A stretch of 64,000 bases of DNA from JAFNGF01 sp964567045 (GCA_964567045.1 CAZMLE010000001.1:84235-148234); one strand, 5' to 3'; shown: positions 50,695-59,801, counted from the stretch's first letter. A program made the numbers and translations. The notes: generated by a model not told the origin, from the letters alone.

Positions 50695-51549
50695 TCAGTA
50701 GTCCTTAAATCTTCTCATCCACTTCGGCCAGTCTTCGGGCTTTACGCCGCCGGCCTTGGTCCAGGGCCCGGCCGTGTTAAATTGGAGGTGCCATTTCAGC
50801 GTCCAGAGCTCTTTGAGTCCGATCCGTCTTACGGACCAATCGAGGAAAAGGCCGTTGATGGTTCCATTGTGGCGGTTGATACAGAGTCCCCCTCCAGACC
50901 CTGAAGGCTCCATTTCTGGCGGCGGTATGCGCTCGCTTATCGTCCCGCAAGCAGGGAGAACCGTGTCGAGAAGCAACGGGATGTTGTTACGGGCCCTGAA
51001 CGAGAACAAATCTGTGTAGGGCCTCCCCATCGAGGGGGAGGCCACCGGGCCCTCGAATACAAGGGAGAAAACGTTGCGGTTTAAGCCATAGCTGCCGCGG
51101 AAAGGCGGGTCGGGTCTTGTGAGTTCCCAGGCCGCAAAGGTGCCCCCGGATTTTATCTCCAGCCAGTCGGTCGTGAAGGCCATGCGCTCGGTGGGCCTGG
51201 TCGCCATGGGACAACAAGCGATGCGCTCGGTCCGCACAGAGTGGTATCGGCTGGGTGCATTCGGATCGGTCTCACCACTGACATACAGACCTCTCAGGAT
51301 CGATAGACCGGGGTAGTACTCACCTGTGCGCTGAAAATGGCCTTCGTGATCCTCCAGGTATAGAGCCAATACCTGTCCCCATTGCTTGAGGTTCGACTGG
51401 CAGACGACTGCCCTGGCCTGCTTTCTTACCCGTTGCAGGGTGGGCAGCAGGATCGCCATCAGCAGCGCGATAATGGCAATTACCACCAAAAGCTCTATTA
51501 ACGTAAATCCGCCATACTTCTGGCGGATAAACCCTTTTCTTTCGCGCAT
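50695..51549 (-). CDS. Type II secretion pseudopilin-like protein with repeat in its leader
   Basis: 284 residues. Leader MRERKGFIRQKYGG followed by FTLIELLVVIAIIALLMAIL. The residues IRQKYGGF come from a CCGCCA palindrome at 51507-51528, which duplicates the GF site of the original MRERKGF/TLIEL leader and leaves a G/F peptidase site. The globular part has VVCQSNLKQWGQVLALYLED and the ending INRHNGTINGLFLDWSVRRI, KELWTLKWHLQFNTAGPW, RFKDY, shared with the gene downstream. A GGAGG lies about 10 nt before the ATG. It is the first gene of a two-gene operon of paralogous pseudopilins. Confidence 0.87.
   Translation of the reverse strand: MRERKGFIRQKYGGFTLIELLVVIAIIALLMAILLPTLQRVRKQARAVVCQSNLKQWGQVLALYLEDHEGHFQRTGEYYPGLSILRGLYVSGETDPNAPSRYHSVRTERIACCPMATRPTERMAFTTDWLEIKSGGTFAAWELTRPDPPFRGSYGLNRNVFSLVFEGPVASPSMGRPYTDLFSFRARNNIPLLLDTVLPACGTISERIPPPEMEPSGSGGGLCINRHNGTINGLFLDWSVRRIGLKELWTLKWHLQFNTAGPWTKAGGVKPEDWPKWMRRFKDY
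51507..51528. repeat. CCGCCA palindrome in the leader of the 50.7-51.5 kb pseudopilin
   Basis: ATCCGCCATACTTCTGGCGG, inverse orientation of the core CCGCCAGAAGTATGGCGG. It adds 24 in-frame bases to the prepilin leader. Confidence 0.72.
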
Positions 51550-51697
51550 GGTCGGCTCGCCTCCATTAAAGGAGCCTTTTGACCGACATTTCTCTATTTT
51601 TCAGAGATGATGATCCGCGAGTAAGTGAATCTATTGAGATTATAGCCCCATGGGTGCCCCCTGGCAAGAGATTTCGGCGAAATTTTCCGGCTTGAAA

Positions 51698-52681
51698 CTA
51701 AACGGGATAGACCGGACTCTGCGGTTGCGCAGCCTGGATATTCTTATTAACTGCCGGGGTCAGCTCCGCCAGGTCAGCGATGACGTGCTCGAGGCCGGAA
51801 ACCACTCTTGTTAGGTTGTCATAACTGATTTTGTCCGGTGTGTCCTCAGGTTCGTGGTAGTACGGATAGCGAAAGGGAGCGGTATCGGTAATCATAATTG
51901 CCTGGTAACCTTGCTGCCAGAACGACCACTGGTCCGACCAGGCGACGCCCGGGACGGCCTCAGGCACGGCTCCCGCCTCGGATGGAAACTGGCATTTGTC
52001 GCGAAACGAGGCCACAGCCGTATTCAGTAGTTTGCGAGACCCGAAATTGCTCACAAAGCCGATGAAGTTGCCGGTTGAAGGGTACATGAGATTAAAAGGG
52101 AACGGATATTTCTGGCTACTGGGCTGCTCAGTATAGTAGCCGATGCACTCCAGGCAGAGCATAGCGACGATATCATCGCCTTTTGCCCGGCAGCTTCTGG
52201 CGTAAATTAGGCTGCCCATTTCATCGCTTTGAAAGAATGGCGGCTCTTCGTTTGCAAAGAAAACAAAGCGAAGACTTCGGGCAGGTTTTCTGTCCGCAAA
52301 GCAGCGGGCAAAGGCAAGCGTTGCTGCCACCGCTGAACCATTATCGTTGGCGCCGGGACAGCCAAACACAGAATCATAGTGCGCACCGATCACTATAAGT
52401 TGCTCAGGATATCTTGTTCCCGTCAAAATAGCTTCAACGTTGCAGCAGGTTTTATTCTGTACGCGGAAATTCTGTCGGTTGACCTTGCAGCAAGTTTTAT
52501 CAAGCGAGCTTTCGATAAAATCAGCGGCAGCGGCGAGGCTCTTGTAGTGCCAGATGTTCCGCTGGCCGATCTGGCCAGCGAGATTCTCAACGTCGCGTTC
52601 CAATTCGCTGCGCATCAATAGTTCAGCAGCCGTAAGAGGCGGCAGTCGGCCGGTGAAACTTTTGCCGGGTGCTTTGATCAT
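51698..52681 (-). CDS. M28-family zinc aminopeptidase-like protein
   Basis: 327 residues. Metal ligands and catalytic residues of family M28 are visible: VIGAHYDSVFGCPGANDNGS (His and bridging Asp), RFVFFANEEPPFF (catalytic Glu pair) and the final YPYYHEPEDTPDKISYDN with its late His. The central LCLECIGYYTE block is typical of one M28 subgroup. No signal peptide is seen at the ATG at 52681, so it is probably cytoplasmic, unlike most M28 enzymes. Likely a peptidase or glutaminyl-cyclase-like protein. It is divergent from the HtrA-like gene at 52869. Confidence 0.9.
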   Translation of the reverse strand: MIKAPGKSFTGRLPPLTAAELLMRSELERDVENLAGQIGQRNIWHYKSLAAAADFIESSLDKTCCKVNRQNFRVQNKTCCNVEAILTGTRYPEQLIVIGAHYDSVFGCPGANDNGSAVAATLAFARCFADRKPARSLRFVFFANEEPPFFQSDEMGSLIYARSCRAKGDDIVAMLCLECIGYYTEQPSSQKYPFPFNLMYPSTGNFIGFVSNFGSRKLLNTAVASFRDKCQFPSEAGAVPEAVPGVAWSDQWSFWQQGYQAIMITDTAPFRYPYYHEPEDTPDKISYDNLTRVVSGLEHVIADLAELTPAVNKNIQAAQPQSPVYPV

Positions 52682-52868
52682 TTCTGAAATAACCTCACAG
52701 GCTGTATATTATAGGCAGTACCTCTGGCAAAACAAGGTGATACCAAGGCTTATGCGGCAAGACAAAGGTTGATTTGGGTGCGAACAGTCGAACTAGTCTA
52801 ATCGTATACGCATTACTAATTCGCTTTGTTGATTTGCGTTTATTCGCTCAGGAAGTAAGGAGAGAAAA

Positions 52869-54368
52869 ATGCGAATCTACAGTTGCAGGCAGAAAAAAGC
52901 GATCTCGCGCATCCTTCTATTGCCGGCATTTCTTTTTGTTTTGCCCCTTATTTGCCCGCTGCCGGCTTTTGGCCAGACTGACAGCCGCATCGAATCGCTT
53001 CGGCAAATAGGCAAGGTCTTTGCCCAGATCGCTGAGAAGGCACGACCTGCGGTAGTGCAGGTCTTGGTCGAAAAGAGTGCGACCTCGTATAACCTCGAAA
53101 TCCCGAGGTGGCCGTTTGTTCAGCCGTACCCTCGCTATTTCGGCGGGTCTTTTCACCGCGATGAGGATAGTTATTACTACTTCTTCCGCCCACAAGACCC
53201 TCCGTTACGTCTGCCTCAGCCTAGATCTTACCAGCGCGGCGAAGGCAGTGGCTTTATCATTTCTAAAGATGGTCATATTCTGACAACCGCGCACGTCGTT
53301 GACGGGGCTAAAACAATCAAGGTTAAGCTTGCGGACAGGCGAGAGTTTGAGGCCAAAATTGTCGGCGCAGACTCCGAAACGGATATTGCTGTGCTGAAAA
53401 TTGACGCCGATAATTTGCCTTTTTTGGAGCTGGGTGACTCCGATGCCCTTGCCGTTGGCGATTGGGTCGTTGCTGTGAACAGCCAATTTGGTCTGGGCCA
53501 TCCGTTCTCAGGCGGCATGGTGACGGCCAAGGGAAGGAGCGGCTTGGGTTTAGCTACTTACGAGGATTTCATCCAGACCGACGCTGCTATAACTGTAGGT
53601 GACGGCGGTGGGCCGCTGCTCAATCTTGACGGAAAGGTCGTTGGAATCAATGTTGCCATAACCGATAAAGGCCGCGGTGGGCGAATGAGCTTTGCAATCC
53701 CGATAAATACGGCCAAGTTTGTCTACGAGCAGCTCATTGAACGCGGAATGATTGAGCGTGGGTTCCTGGGTGTGTCGATTCAAGATGTAAGCCCAGATAT
53801 GGCTAAGGCTCTGGGGCTTAAGGATGCCGCAGGCGCAATCGTTTCAGAGATTGTCGAAGATTCTGCTGCCGAGAAAGCAGGGATCAAGCAGCACGACGTT
53901 ATTGTCGAGCTTAACGGCCGGCCACTAAGATCGGCTAACGAGTTGCGTACACGCATCGCAATTCTAAAGCCGGGTACGCAGATTGAGGTAGTAGTGCTCC
54001 GCGATGGGAAACGAGCAACTTTTACGGTTACACTTGGCAGGCGTTCGCCATTAAGACAGGCGGTCTCCGCCAGTCCAGATGTGCTCAAACGATTAGGTTT
54101 CACGGTCCAGGACCTCACGCCTGAGCTGGCCGAGCATCTTGGCTATAAGGGTGAAACTGGGGTCGTTGTTACGAAGGTTCAGACTGGCTCGGAGGCCGAA
54201 CGGCAGGGTATAACTGCCGGAACACTGATTCTGCAGGTCAATCGAAGGCCCGTCAAAGATACGCGTGACTTTAACCGCGCAGTGGCGCAGGGCAGTAAAA
54301 AGGACGTCGTGCTGCTCTTAGTCAAAGATAAACACTACACCCGCTTGGTTCTGCTTCAGTTGAAATGA
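52869..54368 (+). CDS. HtrA/DegP-like protein lacking the catalytic serine (pseudoprotease)
   Basis: 499 residues. A long signal peptide ends near 35 (PLICPLPAFGQ). The trypsin-like domain keeps the catalytic His142 (HILTTAHVVDGA) and Asp172 (SETDIAVLKID), but the serine loop reads TDAAITVGDGGGPLL where active HtrA proteins have TDAAINPGNSGGPLL, so Ser246 is Gly; the Asn-Pro before it is also lost. Codons GGTGACGGCGGTGGG confirm this. Two PDZ domains follow (about 275-370 and 385-495). The fold and substrate sites seem intact, so it may act as a chaperone, decoy or regulator. It faces a complete HtrA gene 6 nt away. AAGGAGAG precedes the ATG. Confidence 0.9.
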   Translation: MRIYSCRQKKAISRILLLPAFLFVLPLICPLPAFGQTDSRIESLRQIGKVFAQIAEKARPAVVQVLVEKSATSYNLEIPRWPFVQPYPRYFGGSFHRDEDSYYYFFRPQDPPLRLPQPRSYQRGEGSGFIISKDGHILTTAHVVDGAKTIKVKLADRREFEAKIVGADSETDIAVLKIDADNLPFLELGDSDALAVGDWVVAVNSQFGLGHPFSGGMVTAKGRSGLGLATYEDFIQTDAAITVGDGGGPLLNLDGKVVGINVAITDKGRGGRMSFAIPINTAKFVYEQLIERGMIERGFLGVSIQDVSPDMAKALGLKDAAGAIVSEIVEDSAAEKAGIKQHDVIVELNGRPLRSANELRTRIAILKPGTQIEVVVLRDGKRATFTVTLGRRSPLRQAVSASPDVLKRLGFTVQDLTPELAEHLGYKGETGVVVTKVQTGSEAERQGITAGTLILQVNRRPVKDTRDFNRAVAQGSKKDVVLLLVKDKHYTRLVLLQLK

Positions 54369-54374
54369 TAATCA

Positions 54375-55805
54375 CTACAGGACACGGCGCGAAGCGGACT
54401 TTTTGCTTTGCGCCTGTAGCGTCACGATGTATTGGCGTTCGACTTGACCAAAAGCCCGCAGAGTAATACGCCTGATCTTGAAGTTGACCGCATCTCCTTC
54501 GCTAATCTTTTCCATTTCCAGTGAGAATTCTCTGAGATTGCGCACGGTGGCATTGTTCACTTGCGAAATAAGGTCGCCCGGTTGAAGGCGGGCCTGGTCA
54601 GCGACTCCGCCCGGTTCTACATCGGTTATGATTAGTATTGGATAGGCGCCTTCGAACCCAAATCTTTGGGCGACCCGCGCCGTGAGCTCCGAAACTTCCA
54701 TCTGGAAGAATTCTCTGGCAAGCTTTTGACCGTCGGGCAGAGGCCTTGGGACCATCTTCAATTCGGCTGACCGTATCTGGGGCTGAGAGTCTTGGGGTCT
54801 GACATATATAATGGCTATGGGTTCTCCAGTTTCCTTGTTGATCATCTTGACATAGAAGTCGATTACACCGCTGAGCTTCTGTCCGTCCATCTCAAGGACT
54901 ATGTCACCGGCAGCCATGCCTTGCTGGTCGGCGGGACTGTCTTTGCTGACCGAATCGACTACCAGCCCCGTAAACTCGCCGACCGTTTTCATTCTGCCCA
55001 TTACCAGGCCCAGCCTGACACGGCGCAGTCTTTCGGGCATCAGCATGTGGCTGAGGTTATCGACCAGGGTATCTACAGGTATTGCAAAGCCGATATTTTG
55101 TGCCTCTCCTCTGATTGCCGTATTGATCCCAATTAGCTCGCCGTTGATGTTCAACAGCGGACCGCCGCTATTTCCGGGATTAATGGGCGCATCGGTCTGG
55201 ATGACGCCTCGCAGCCAGAAACCCTCTTCTACCTGGATGTCTCTGCCCAGAGCGCTTATTACCCCGCTGGTGACTGTGTTTGAGTAGCCGTAGGGGTTGC
55301 CGATCGCTATTGCAGTTTCGCCGATCATCAAGTCATTGCTCCGGCCCAGGTCAATGATGGGCAATTTCTCGTTGGCTGGTTTAGATGGTATAATCAGCAC
55401 GGCCAGGTCTCTGTTTTCATCAGTACTGAATTTCTCTGCGGGAAACTCACGACCATCGCTGAAGGCTATCTTGATCTTCTCGGCGCCTCTTATTACGTGC
55501 GCGTTGGTGACGATATAGCCATCTTCGTGCACGACCACGCCGGAGCCAAGCACCGTGATTTGAGTCCGGACTCTTGGTCCCCAACGATCAAACATATCCG
55601 GCCAGTCGAATCCTCGCCAGATAGAACTTGATGCCAAACGTTCACCGGCGACGTTTACTACGGCCTTATGTGCCCTCTGATAGACCCTGACCACGGGCGT
55701 TTCCCGATCAAAGGCTGCTTTGTCTTCAGCCTGTGCCCGCTCGATGAGTCCGAGCAAAAGTGCTTGTACTGCTGTAATTGCCAGCAGTGAATTCACTATT
55801 CTCAT
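54375..55805 (-). CDS. HtrA/DegP-like periplasmic serine protease (complete triad)
   Basis: 476 residues from the ATG at 55805; GGAGGT lies 9 nt before it, and it gives a signal peptide (SLLAITAVQALLLGLIERAQA). The catalytic triad is complete: His103 (YIVTNAHVIRGA), Asp133 (ENRDLAVLIIP) and Ser213 (TDAPINPGNSGGPLL). Two PDZ domains follow, the second with LQPGDLISQVNNATVRNL. Such proteases clear misfolded envelope proteins. It converges on a paralogue that lacks the catalytic serine, with stop codons 6 nt apart. The pair probably arose by duplication, though they are now divergent. An AATTG repeat (55860-55895) lies upstream. Confidence 0.94.
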   Translation of the reverse strand: MRIVNSLLAITAVQALLLGLIERAQAEDKAAFDRETPVVRVYQRAHKAVVNVAGERLASSSIWRGFDWPDMFDRWGPRVRTQITVLGSGVVVHEDGYIVTNAHVIRGAEKIKIAFSDGREFPAEKFSTDENRDLAVLIIPSKPANEKLPIIDLGRSNDLMIGETAIAIGNPYGYSNTVTSGVISALGRDIQVEEGFWLRGVIQTDAPINPGNSGGPLLNINGELIGINTAIRGEAQNIGFAIPVDTLVDNLSHMLMPERLRRVRLGLVMGRMKTVGEFTGLVVDSVSKDSPADQQGMAAGDIVLEMDGQKLSGVIDFYVKMINKETGEPIAIIYVRPQDSQPQIRSAELKMVPRPLPDGQKLAREFFQMEVSELTARVAQRFGFEGAYPILIITDVEPGGVADQARLQPGDLISQVNNATVRNLREFSLEMEKISEGDAVNFKIRRITLRAFGQVERQYIVTLQAQSKKSASRRVL

Positions 55806-55859
55806 CAGCGTATAACCTCCAAAGTACTTTTTTATGCCATCGTTCGGAGCACTGCGACT

Positions 55860-55896
55860 CGATTGTAAATTGACAATTGACAATTTTCAATTTGAT
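55860..55896. repeat. AATTG-type AT-rich repeat
   Basis: GATTGTAAATTGACAATTG, ACAATTTTCAATTTGATTT: a member of the CAATTG family also found at 7590, 29418 and 36529. It lies between the htrA gene and the transposase relic. Confidence 0.55.
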
Positions 55897-56013
55897 TTCA
55901 TACCGCACCAGCTTGAATGGCAGTAATCGAGAACCTCTATCGAAATCTTGACGAACGTATGAAAGCCATTTTGTTTGCAACTGATGTGGTGAGAGCCGCA
56001 TAGAAAACAATAA

Positions 56014-56330
56014 ATGCGGTCTCCGAGAGTCGGCTTCATCGTGACGAATCTCCGCTGGAAGTCCAGCAACATCGTGAGGTTCTACAACAAGCGATGCACT
56101 GGCGAGCAATGGATCAAAGAGGGCAAGTACGCACTGAAGTGGACACGGTTGTCGTGTCATGATTTCGTGGACAATCAGGTTCGCCTTCAGTTGTTTGCCT
56201 TGGCATACAACTTGGGCAATTTCTTGAGGTGTCTGGCCTTGCCCAAGTCAGTGAAGAAATGGTCGATGCGAACGCTGCGCAGGAGAGAACAGGTTCTCGA
56301 CGCAATTGCCGGGCCTTTTTGGTGTTTTTG
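56014..56330 (+). pseudogene. Relic of an IS1380-like transposase C-terminus
   Basis: About 100 residues align by eye with the C-terminal third of IS1380-family transposases: RVGFIVTNL, IVRFYNKRCTGEQWIKEGKY, ALKWTRLSCHDF, NQVRLQLFALAYNLGNFLRC, LALPKSVKKWSMRTLR. The N-terminal DDE part and the proper end are missing; the frame continues into nonsense. It is a second, different relic of the same broad family as at 15545. No inverted repeats were identified. Confidence 0.72.
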
Positions 56331-56530
56331 CGCGGCCGGACATGTTGAGACCGCCCGAATTTTGTTGAGATTGAGATGAAATCTTTCTATTATGGGATTT
56401 GTGGCAGGCAGGAGTACTTCCGTGAAGTGTATATGGGAAATCCCGGCTATTACAATGGGAAAAGCATGCAAGTCATCGAATAGCTTTGAATAGACTGAAT
56501 TGTTGGAATGAATGGCACCTATGTATGTAG

Positions 56531-57865
56531 ATGAAAACTCGAACTCAGAAATTACTCATAACAACCATTTTACTTGTTAGTCTGATAGCAATGCTTCTAT
56601 GGCTTTTCGGCTTTCGCATAGAGCATGCCAGGTTCTTGATATCGTATCTTTCCAGTCCCCCGGAGCTTTCAGAAAAAGAAACCGCTGAACTACATAAATG
56701 GCTCAGAGAAAAGTCTGTCCATTTGAAGACGGTCGCGGCAGGTTCGGGTTTCGATGATATGCAGCCTCTGAAGACCATGATCGGCGATGCACGCATCGTA
56801 GCCCTCGGCGAAGCCGACCACCTGAATCGTGACTTCTATCGCGTCAAACACCGGATGGTTGAGTTTCTGGTCAATGAAATGGATTTCACGGTTTTTGCCA
56901 TAGAAGCAACATTTGCCGGCGCTCTGGAGCTTAATGACTATATACTTACCGGCGACGGCACTCCCGAAAAGGCCCTGGCAGCCTTGGTTTATCCCGCCTG
57001 GAGAACCGAGGCCGTGCTTGAGATGGTAAAGTGGATGCGTCAGTACAATGCCGCCCACGAAAAGAAAATAAAATTCTACGGCTTCGATAACAAGCCCGCC
57101 ACCGGCTCGGCAGAAGCCGTCTACGATTATTTAAGAAAGACAAGCGGCACCAAATATTATGATCAACTCCTCTCATCCTTGATGCAGCTTAGCACTACAC
57201 TTCGAAAATGGGAAGGACCGAATGAAGAACTGCGCAAATCTGTCGAGCAGATCAAGGGCCTGATAACCTATTTGGAGAATCAACGGCCCGCTCATGCTCG
57301 ATCACCTTCACAGCAGGAAATACAGAGCCAGAGACAGTGGAGTCTGGCAGTCCGTCACGCCAAGGTCCTCTTACAGAACGCTGAATTCCTAAGCGCACCG
57401 TCTATATCGAAAGCCACCGACCTTCGCGACAAAAGCATGGCTGATAACGTACGCTGGCTGATGGATTACGAAAAGAGGGCAAAGATAATTCTGTGGGCCG
57501 CCAATGTTCACATTATGACAACACCTTACTCAGGGTGTATGGGTGACTACCTGCGTCGAACCTACGGCAAAGATATGGTGGTTTTTGGCCTTATGTGCAA
57601 TCGAAAATCGGATGCACTTTCGCCTGGCAATACAGAGCAGGGATATGGCGCACCTAATGGGTCTGTCGAGGCCCTTCTAACCGAAGCCGGACTTGATATG
57701 GCGGTTATCGATCTTCGTTCTCTGCCCAAAGGAACCGTCTCCAAATATTTCAATGCGCCGCGTAAAACAGGCACCGTAGCCACCTTGCTTCCCTGGGCGT
57801 ACGACGCCATACTGTTCATCGAATCGACCACAAATGCACGCCCTGTCGGAGCTTCTATTCCATGA
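56531..57865 (+). CDS. Erythromycin esterase-family protein (membrane-anchored)
   Basis: 444 residues. One N-terminal helix (LLITTILLVSLIAMLLWLFG) anchors or exports it. The catalytic domain begins ARIVALGEADHLNRDFYRVK, where the Glu and His of the EreA/EreB metal-hydrolase signature (GExxH) are present, then FTVFAIEATFAGALELNDYI and the late histidine in ILWAANVHIMTTPYSGCMGD. An Arg that aligns in the lactone-opening enzymes appears as Lys here (RVKHR). The family hydrolyses ester or lactone bonds; members outside resistance plasmids mostly have unknown substrates, so no resistance is implied. The stop overlaps the start of a small frame (ATGA). Confidence 0.85.
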   Translation: MKTRTQKLLITTILLVSLIAMLLWLFGFRIEHARFLISYLSSPPELSEKETAELHKWLREKSVHLKTVAAGSGFDDMQPLKTMIGDARIVALGEADHLNRDFYRVKHRMVEFLVNEMDFTVFAIEATFAGALELNDYILTGDGTPEKALAALVYPAWRTEAVLEMVKWMRQYNAAHEKKIKFYGFDNKPATGSAEAVYDYLRKTSGTKYYDQLLSSLMQLSTTLRKWEGPNEELRKSVEQIKGLITYLENQRPAHARSPSQQEIQSQRQWSLAVRHAKVLLQNAEFLSAPSISKATDLRDKSMADNVRWLMDYEKRAKIILWAANVHIMTTPYSGCMGDYLRRTYGKDMVVFGLMCNRKSDALSPGNTEQGYGAPNGSVEALLTEAGLDMAVIDLRSLPKGTVSKYFNAPRKTGTVATLLPWAYDAILFIESTTNARPVGASIP

Positions 57866-58056
57866 TGAACCGCTGGGACCGCGGAGCAGCGTTGGGCGTG
57901 GTAAATCGCGCCAATTTCACGCTGGACCACTATCCCCTACCGACCAAGATAGAGGTGGTCAACGCTGCTCTTACTCAATTAGAGCTAACTATTGATAAGG
58001 CCGAGCGGCTAAAAAAAAGTGCTTGCCTTATTGGTGAAAGCGGAAGGTGTTACTGA
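57862..58056 (+). CDS. Small hypothetical reading frame
   Basis: 64 residues whose ATG overlaps the stop of the preceding esterase-like gene (ATGA), suggesting possible translational coupling. The C-terminal half (KIEVVNAALTQLELTIDKAE) would form an amphipathic helix. I recognise no family. It could be a relic or a chance frame; the overlap is the main support. Confidence 0.3.
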   Translation: MMNRWDRGAALGVVNRANFTLDHYPLPTKIEVVNAALTQLELTIDKAERLKKSACLIGESGRCY

Positions 58057-58151
58057 TAGTCATAGCTGTTGCAGACAATCCCGCAGCAGGGTATAAATTA
58101 GCTCTGACAGGTTTTAGATGGAGTTACGGTCCATATTGAGGTCGCCAAGAA

Positions 58152-58697
58152 GTGGCACGTAAAAGCAAGGTTGCGGAAGAAGGAACAATCCTGTCCGACC
58201 AAGAATTGTGTGAAATCGCAAGAGAGAAGTCAGGAGTCAGGGACGCCCGGATAATCTGCCCGTCGGAGGTTGAGACTGCTGCCTGGGTGCGTCTGAAATG
58301 TCAGTTCGGATGTGACGGCTATGGGCAGTGCTTGGTCTGCCCTCCTTTCACGCCATTACCTGAACAGATGCGCACCGTCTTGGATGCCTATCATCGGGCA
58401 ATCCTGATTCACTTTGCCCGCGAGGCAGATGTGAAGGCGATAGTTGTCGATCTTGAGCGGAGCATTTTTCTCCGCGGCGCATGGAAGGCGTTCAGCCTGG
58501 GTGCCGGCCCTTGCTATTTCTGTAGGGACTGTCCGGTGGAGAAGCGTCAGTGCCGCCACCCGGAACGGGCCCGGCCCGCCATGGAAGCGTGCGGAATAGA
58601 TGTCTTTTCCACTGTCAGAAAAGCAGGGCTTCCCCTCGAAGTGGTGACACACAGACGCCAGTGCCCAAATTACTATGGACTTATACTGGTGGATTAG
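58152..58697 (+). CDS. DUF2284-family predicted metal-binding protein
   Basis: 181 residues from a GTG at 58152 (GAGG lies about 15 nt before it). Cysteine-rich: CQFGCDGYGQCLVCPPFTP, then GPCYFCRDCPVEKRQCRH and a final CPNYYGLILVD, the arrangement of DUF2284 proteins, thought to bind iron-sulfur or other metal centres. Eight or more cysteines are placed as in the family. The function is unknown; members are often found in anaerobes, so the gene hints at an anaerobic or microaerophilic lifestyle. No operon partner is evident. Confidence 0.85.
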   Translation: MARKSKVAEEGTILSDQELCEIAREKSGVRDARIICPSEVETAAWVRLKCQFGCDGYGQCLVCPPFTPLPEQMRTVLDAYHRAILIHFAREADVKAIVVDLERSIFLRGAWKAFSLGAGPCYFCRDCPVEKRQCRHPERARPAMEACGIDVFSTVRKAGLPLEVVTHRRQCPNYYGLILVD

Positions 58698-58796
58698 GCT
58701 GCATAGACAGCCTTGCGTGCGGATGTCTTTTTTATTACAATACAAGCTATTCGGGACTGCCAATAGCGATGATCATGTAGTTTTGGAGACAGAAAC

Positions 58797-59801
58797 ATGA
58801 GATGCAATTGCCTGATTCTTCACGTCCTTGTGGCGGCTCACGTTCTGCTGCTGCCGACTGGCTGTCAAAAGTGGACAACGACACCGCAGTCGCTTGCTAC
58901 TCGGCCAGGCCCAAGGATCACATTTGAAAAGGCTGTTCACGACTTCGGCGAAGTTGCCCCGCAGACGAGGAAAAGCTGTGAATTTAAGTTCTACAATTCT
59001 GGAGACAGCCCACTGAAGATATCTGGCGTAGAGGTCTGCTGCGGGGTGAAGGCCGACGTGGATAAGTACGACTACGCCCCGGGCGAAAGCGGAGCAGTGA
59101 GAGTTGAGTATCGCGTAAGCAGTCTGCTTGGCTCGGAAGTCAAGCGTTTCTACGTGCACTGCAACGACTGGGGCAATCGTAAGGTTACACTGACTTTACA
59201 GGCCAACGTCGTGCGGAGAGTGGAGTGGGAACCGACCAGTCTGAAGCTCGCACTTAACAAGCCCAACGCCGGCTGTCCACAGATTACCATCAAGGGCCTT
59301 GACGGCAAACCATTTGCAATAACCGCTTTCAAATCGACAGGTGACTGCATAATTGCCGATATTAATCCTTCGCGGCAGGCGACACAGTTCGTTCTTGAGC
59401 CGAAAGTAGACCTGGAAAAACTGCAAAAGAATCTAAGTGGGCGCATCGATATTAGTGGAACTCATCTTGAGTGGGGTGAGGTAACTATTACCTTCGATGT
59501 GCTGCCGCGATTCACGATTAACCCGTCAATGATTATTGTCTTCAACGCTAAAGCCCGAGAGCCTACCGTCAGGAATATCTTGATACTAAACAACTATGGC
59601 GAGGAATTTGAGGTAGTGTCTGCGTCATCAGAAAACAACTTCATAAAGGTATTGAACCAGAAAAAAGTTGATAGTGGGTATCAGTTTGAGGTGGAAATTA
59701 TCCCGCCTGATACCGAAGGCAAGACCAACTTCACTGATAAGTTCCTTGTGAACATAAAGGGCCGAGAGCAACTGGCAGTTTCTTGCCGCGGGTTCTACTA
59801 A
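58797..59801 (+). CDS. DUF1573-type lipoprotein
   Basis: 334 residues. The signal (LILHVLVAAHVLLLPTGC) ends in a lipobox-like LLPTGC, so it is probably lipid-anchored. The N-terminal beta domain carries VHDFGEVAPQTRKSCEFKFY and YDYAPGESGAVRVEYRVSS, the DUF1573 Ig-like pattern, and further sandwich domains follow (DLEKLQKNLSGRIDISGTHL). The protein is likely displayed in the periplasm or on the surface and has no catalytic motif. GGAG precedes the ATG by 9 nt. Its stop codon overlaps the stop of the convergent Wzi-like gene by 4 nt (CTAA). Confidence 0.85.
   Translation: MRCNCLILHVLVAAHVLLLPTGCQKWTTTPQSLATRPGPRITFEKAVHDFGEVAPQTRKSCEFKFYNSGDSPLKISGVEVCCGVKADVDKYDYAPGESGAVRVEYRVSSLLGSEVKRFYVHCNDWGNRKVTLTLQANVVRRVEWEPTSLKLALNKPNAGCPQITIKGLDGKPFAITAFKSTGDCIIADINPSRQATQFVLEPKVDLEKLQKNLSGRIDISGTHLEWGEVTITFDVLPRFTINPSMIIVFNAKAREPTVRNILILNNYGEEFEVVSASSENNFIKVLNQKKVDSGYQFEVEIIPPDTEGKTNFTDKFLVNIKGREQLAVSCRGFY

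Noticed and set aside
52869..54368. Frameshift or misreading as the cause of the missing HtrA serine
   Set aside because: The frame is continuous on both sides and neighbouring residues align without shift, so it appears to be a true substitution in this sequence.
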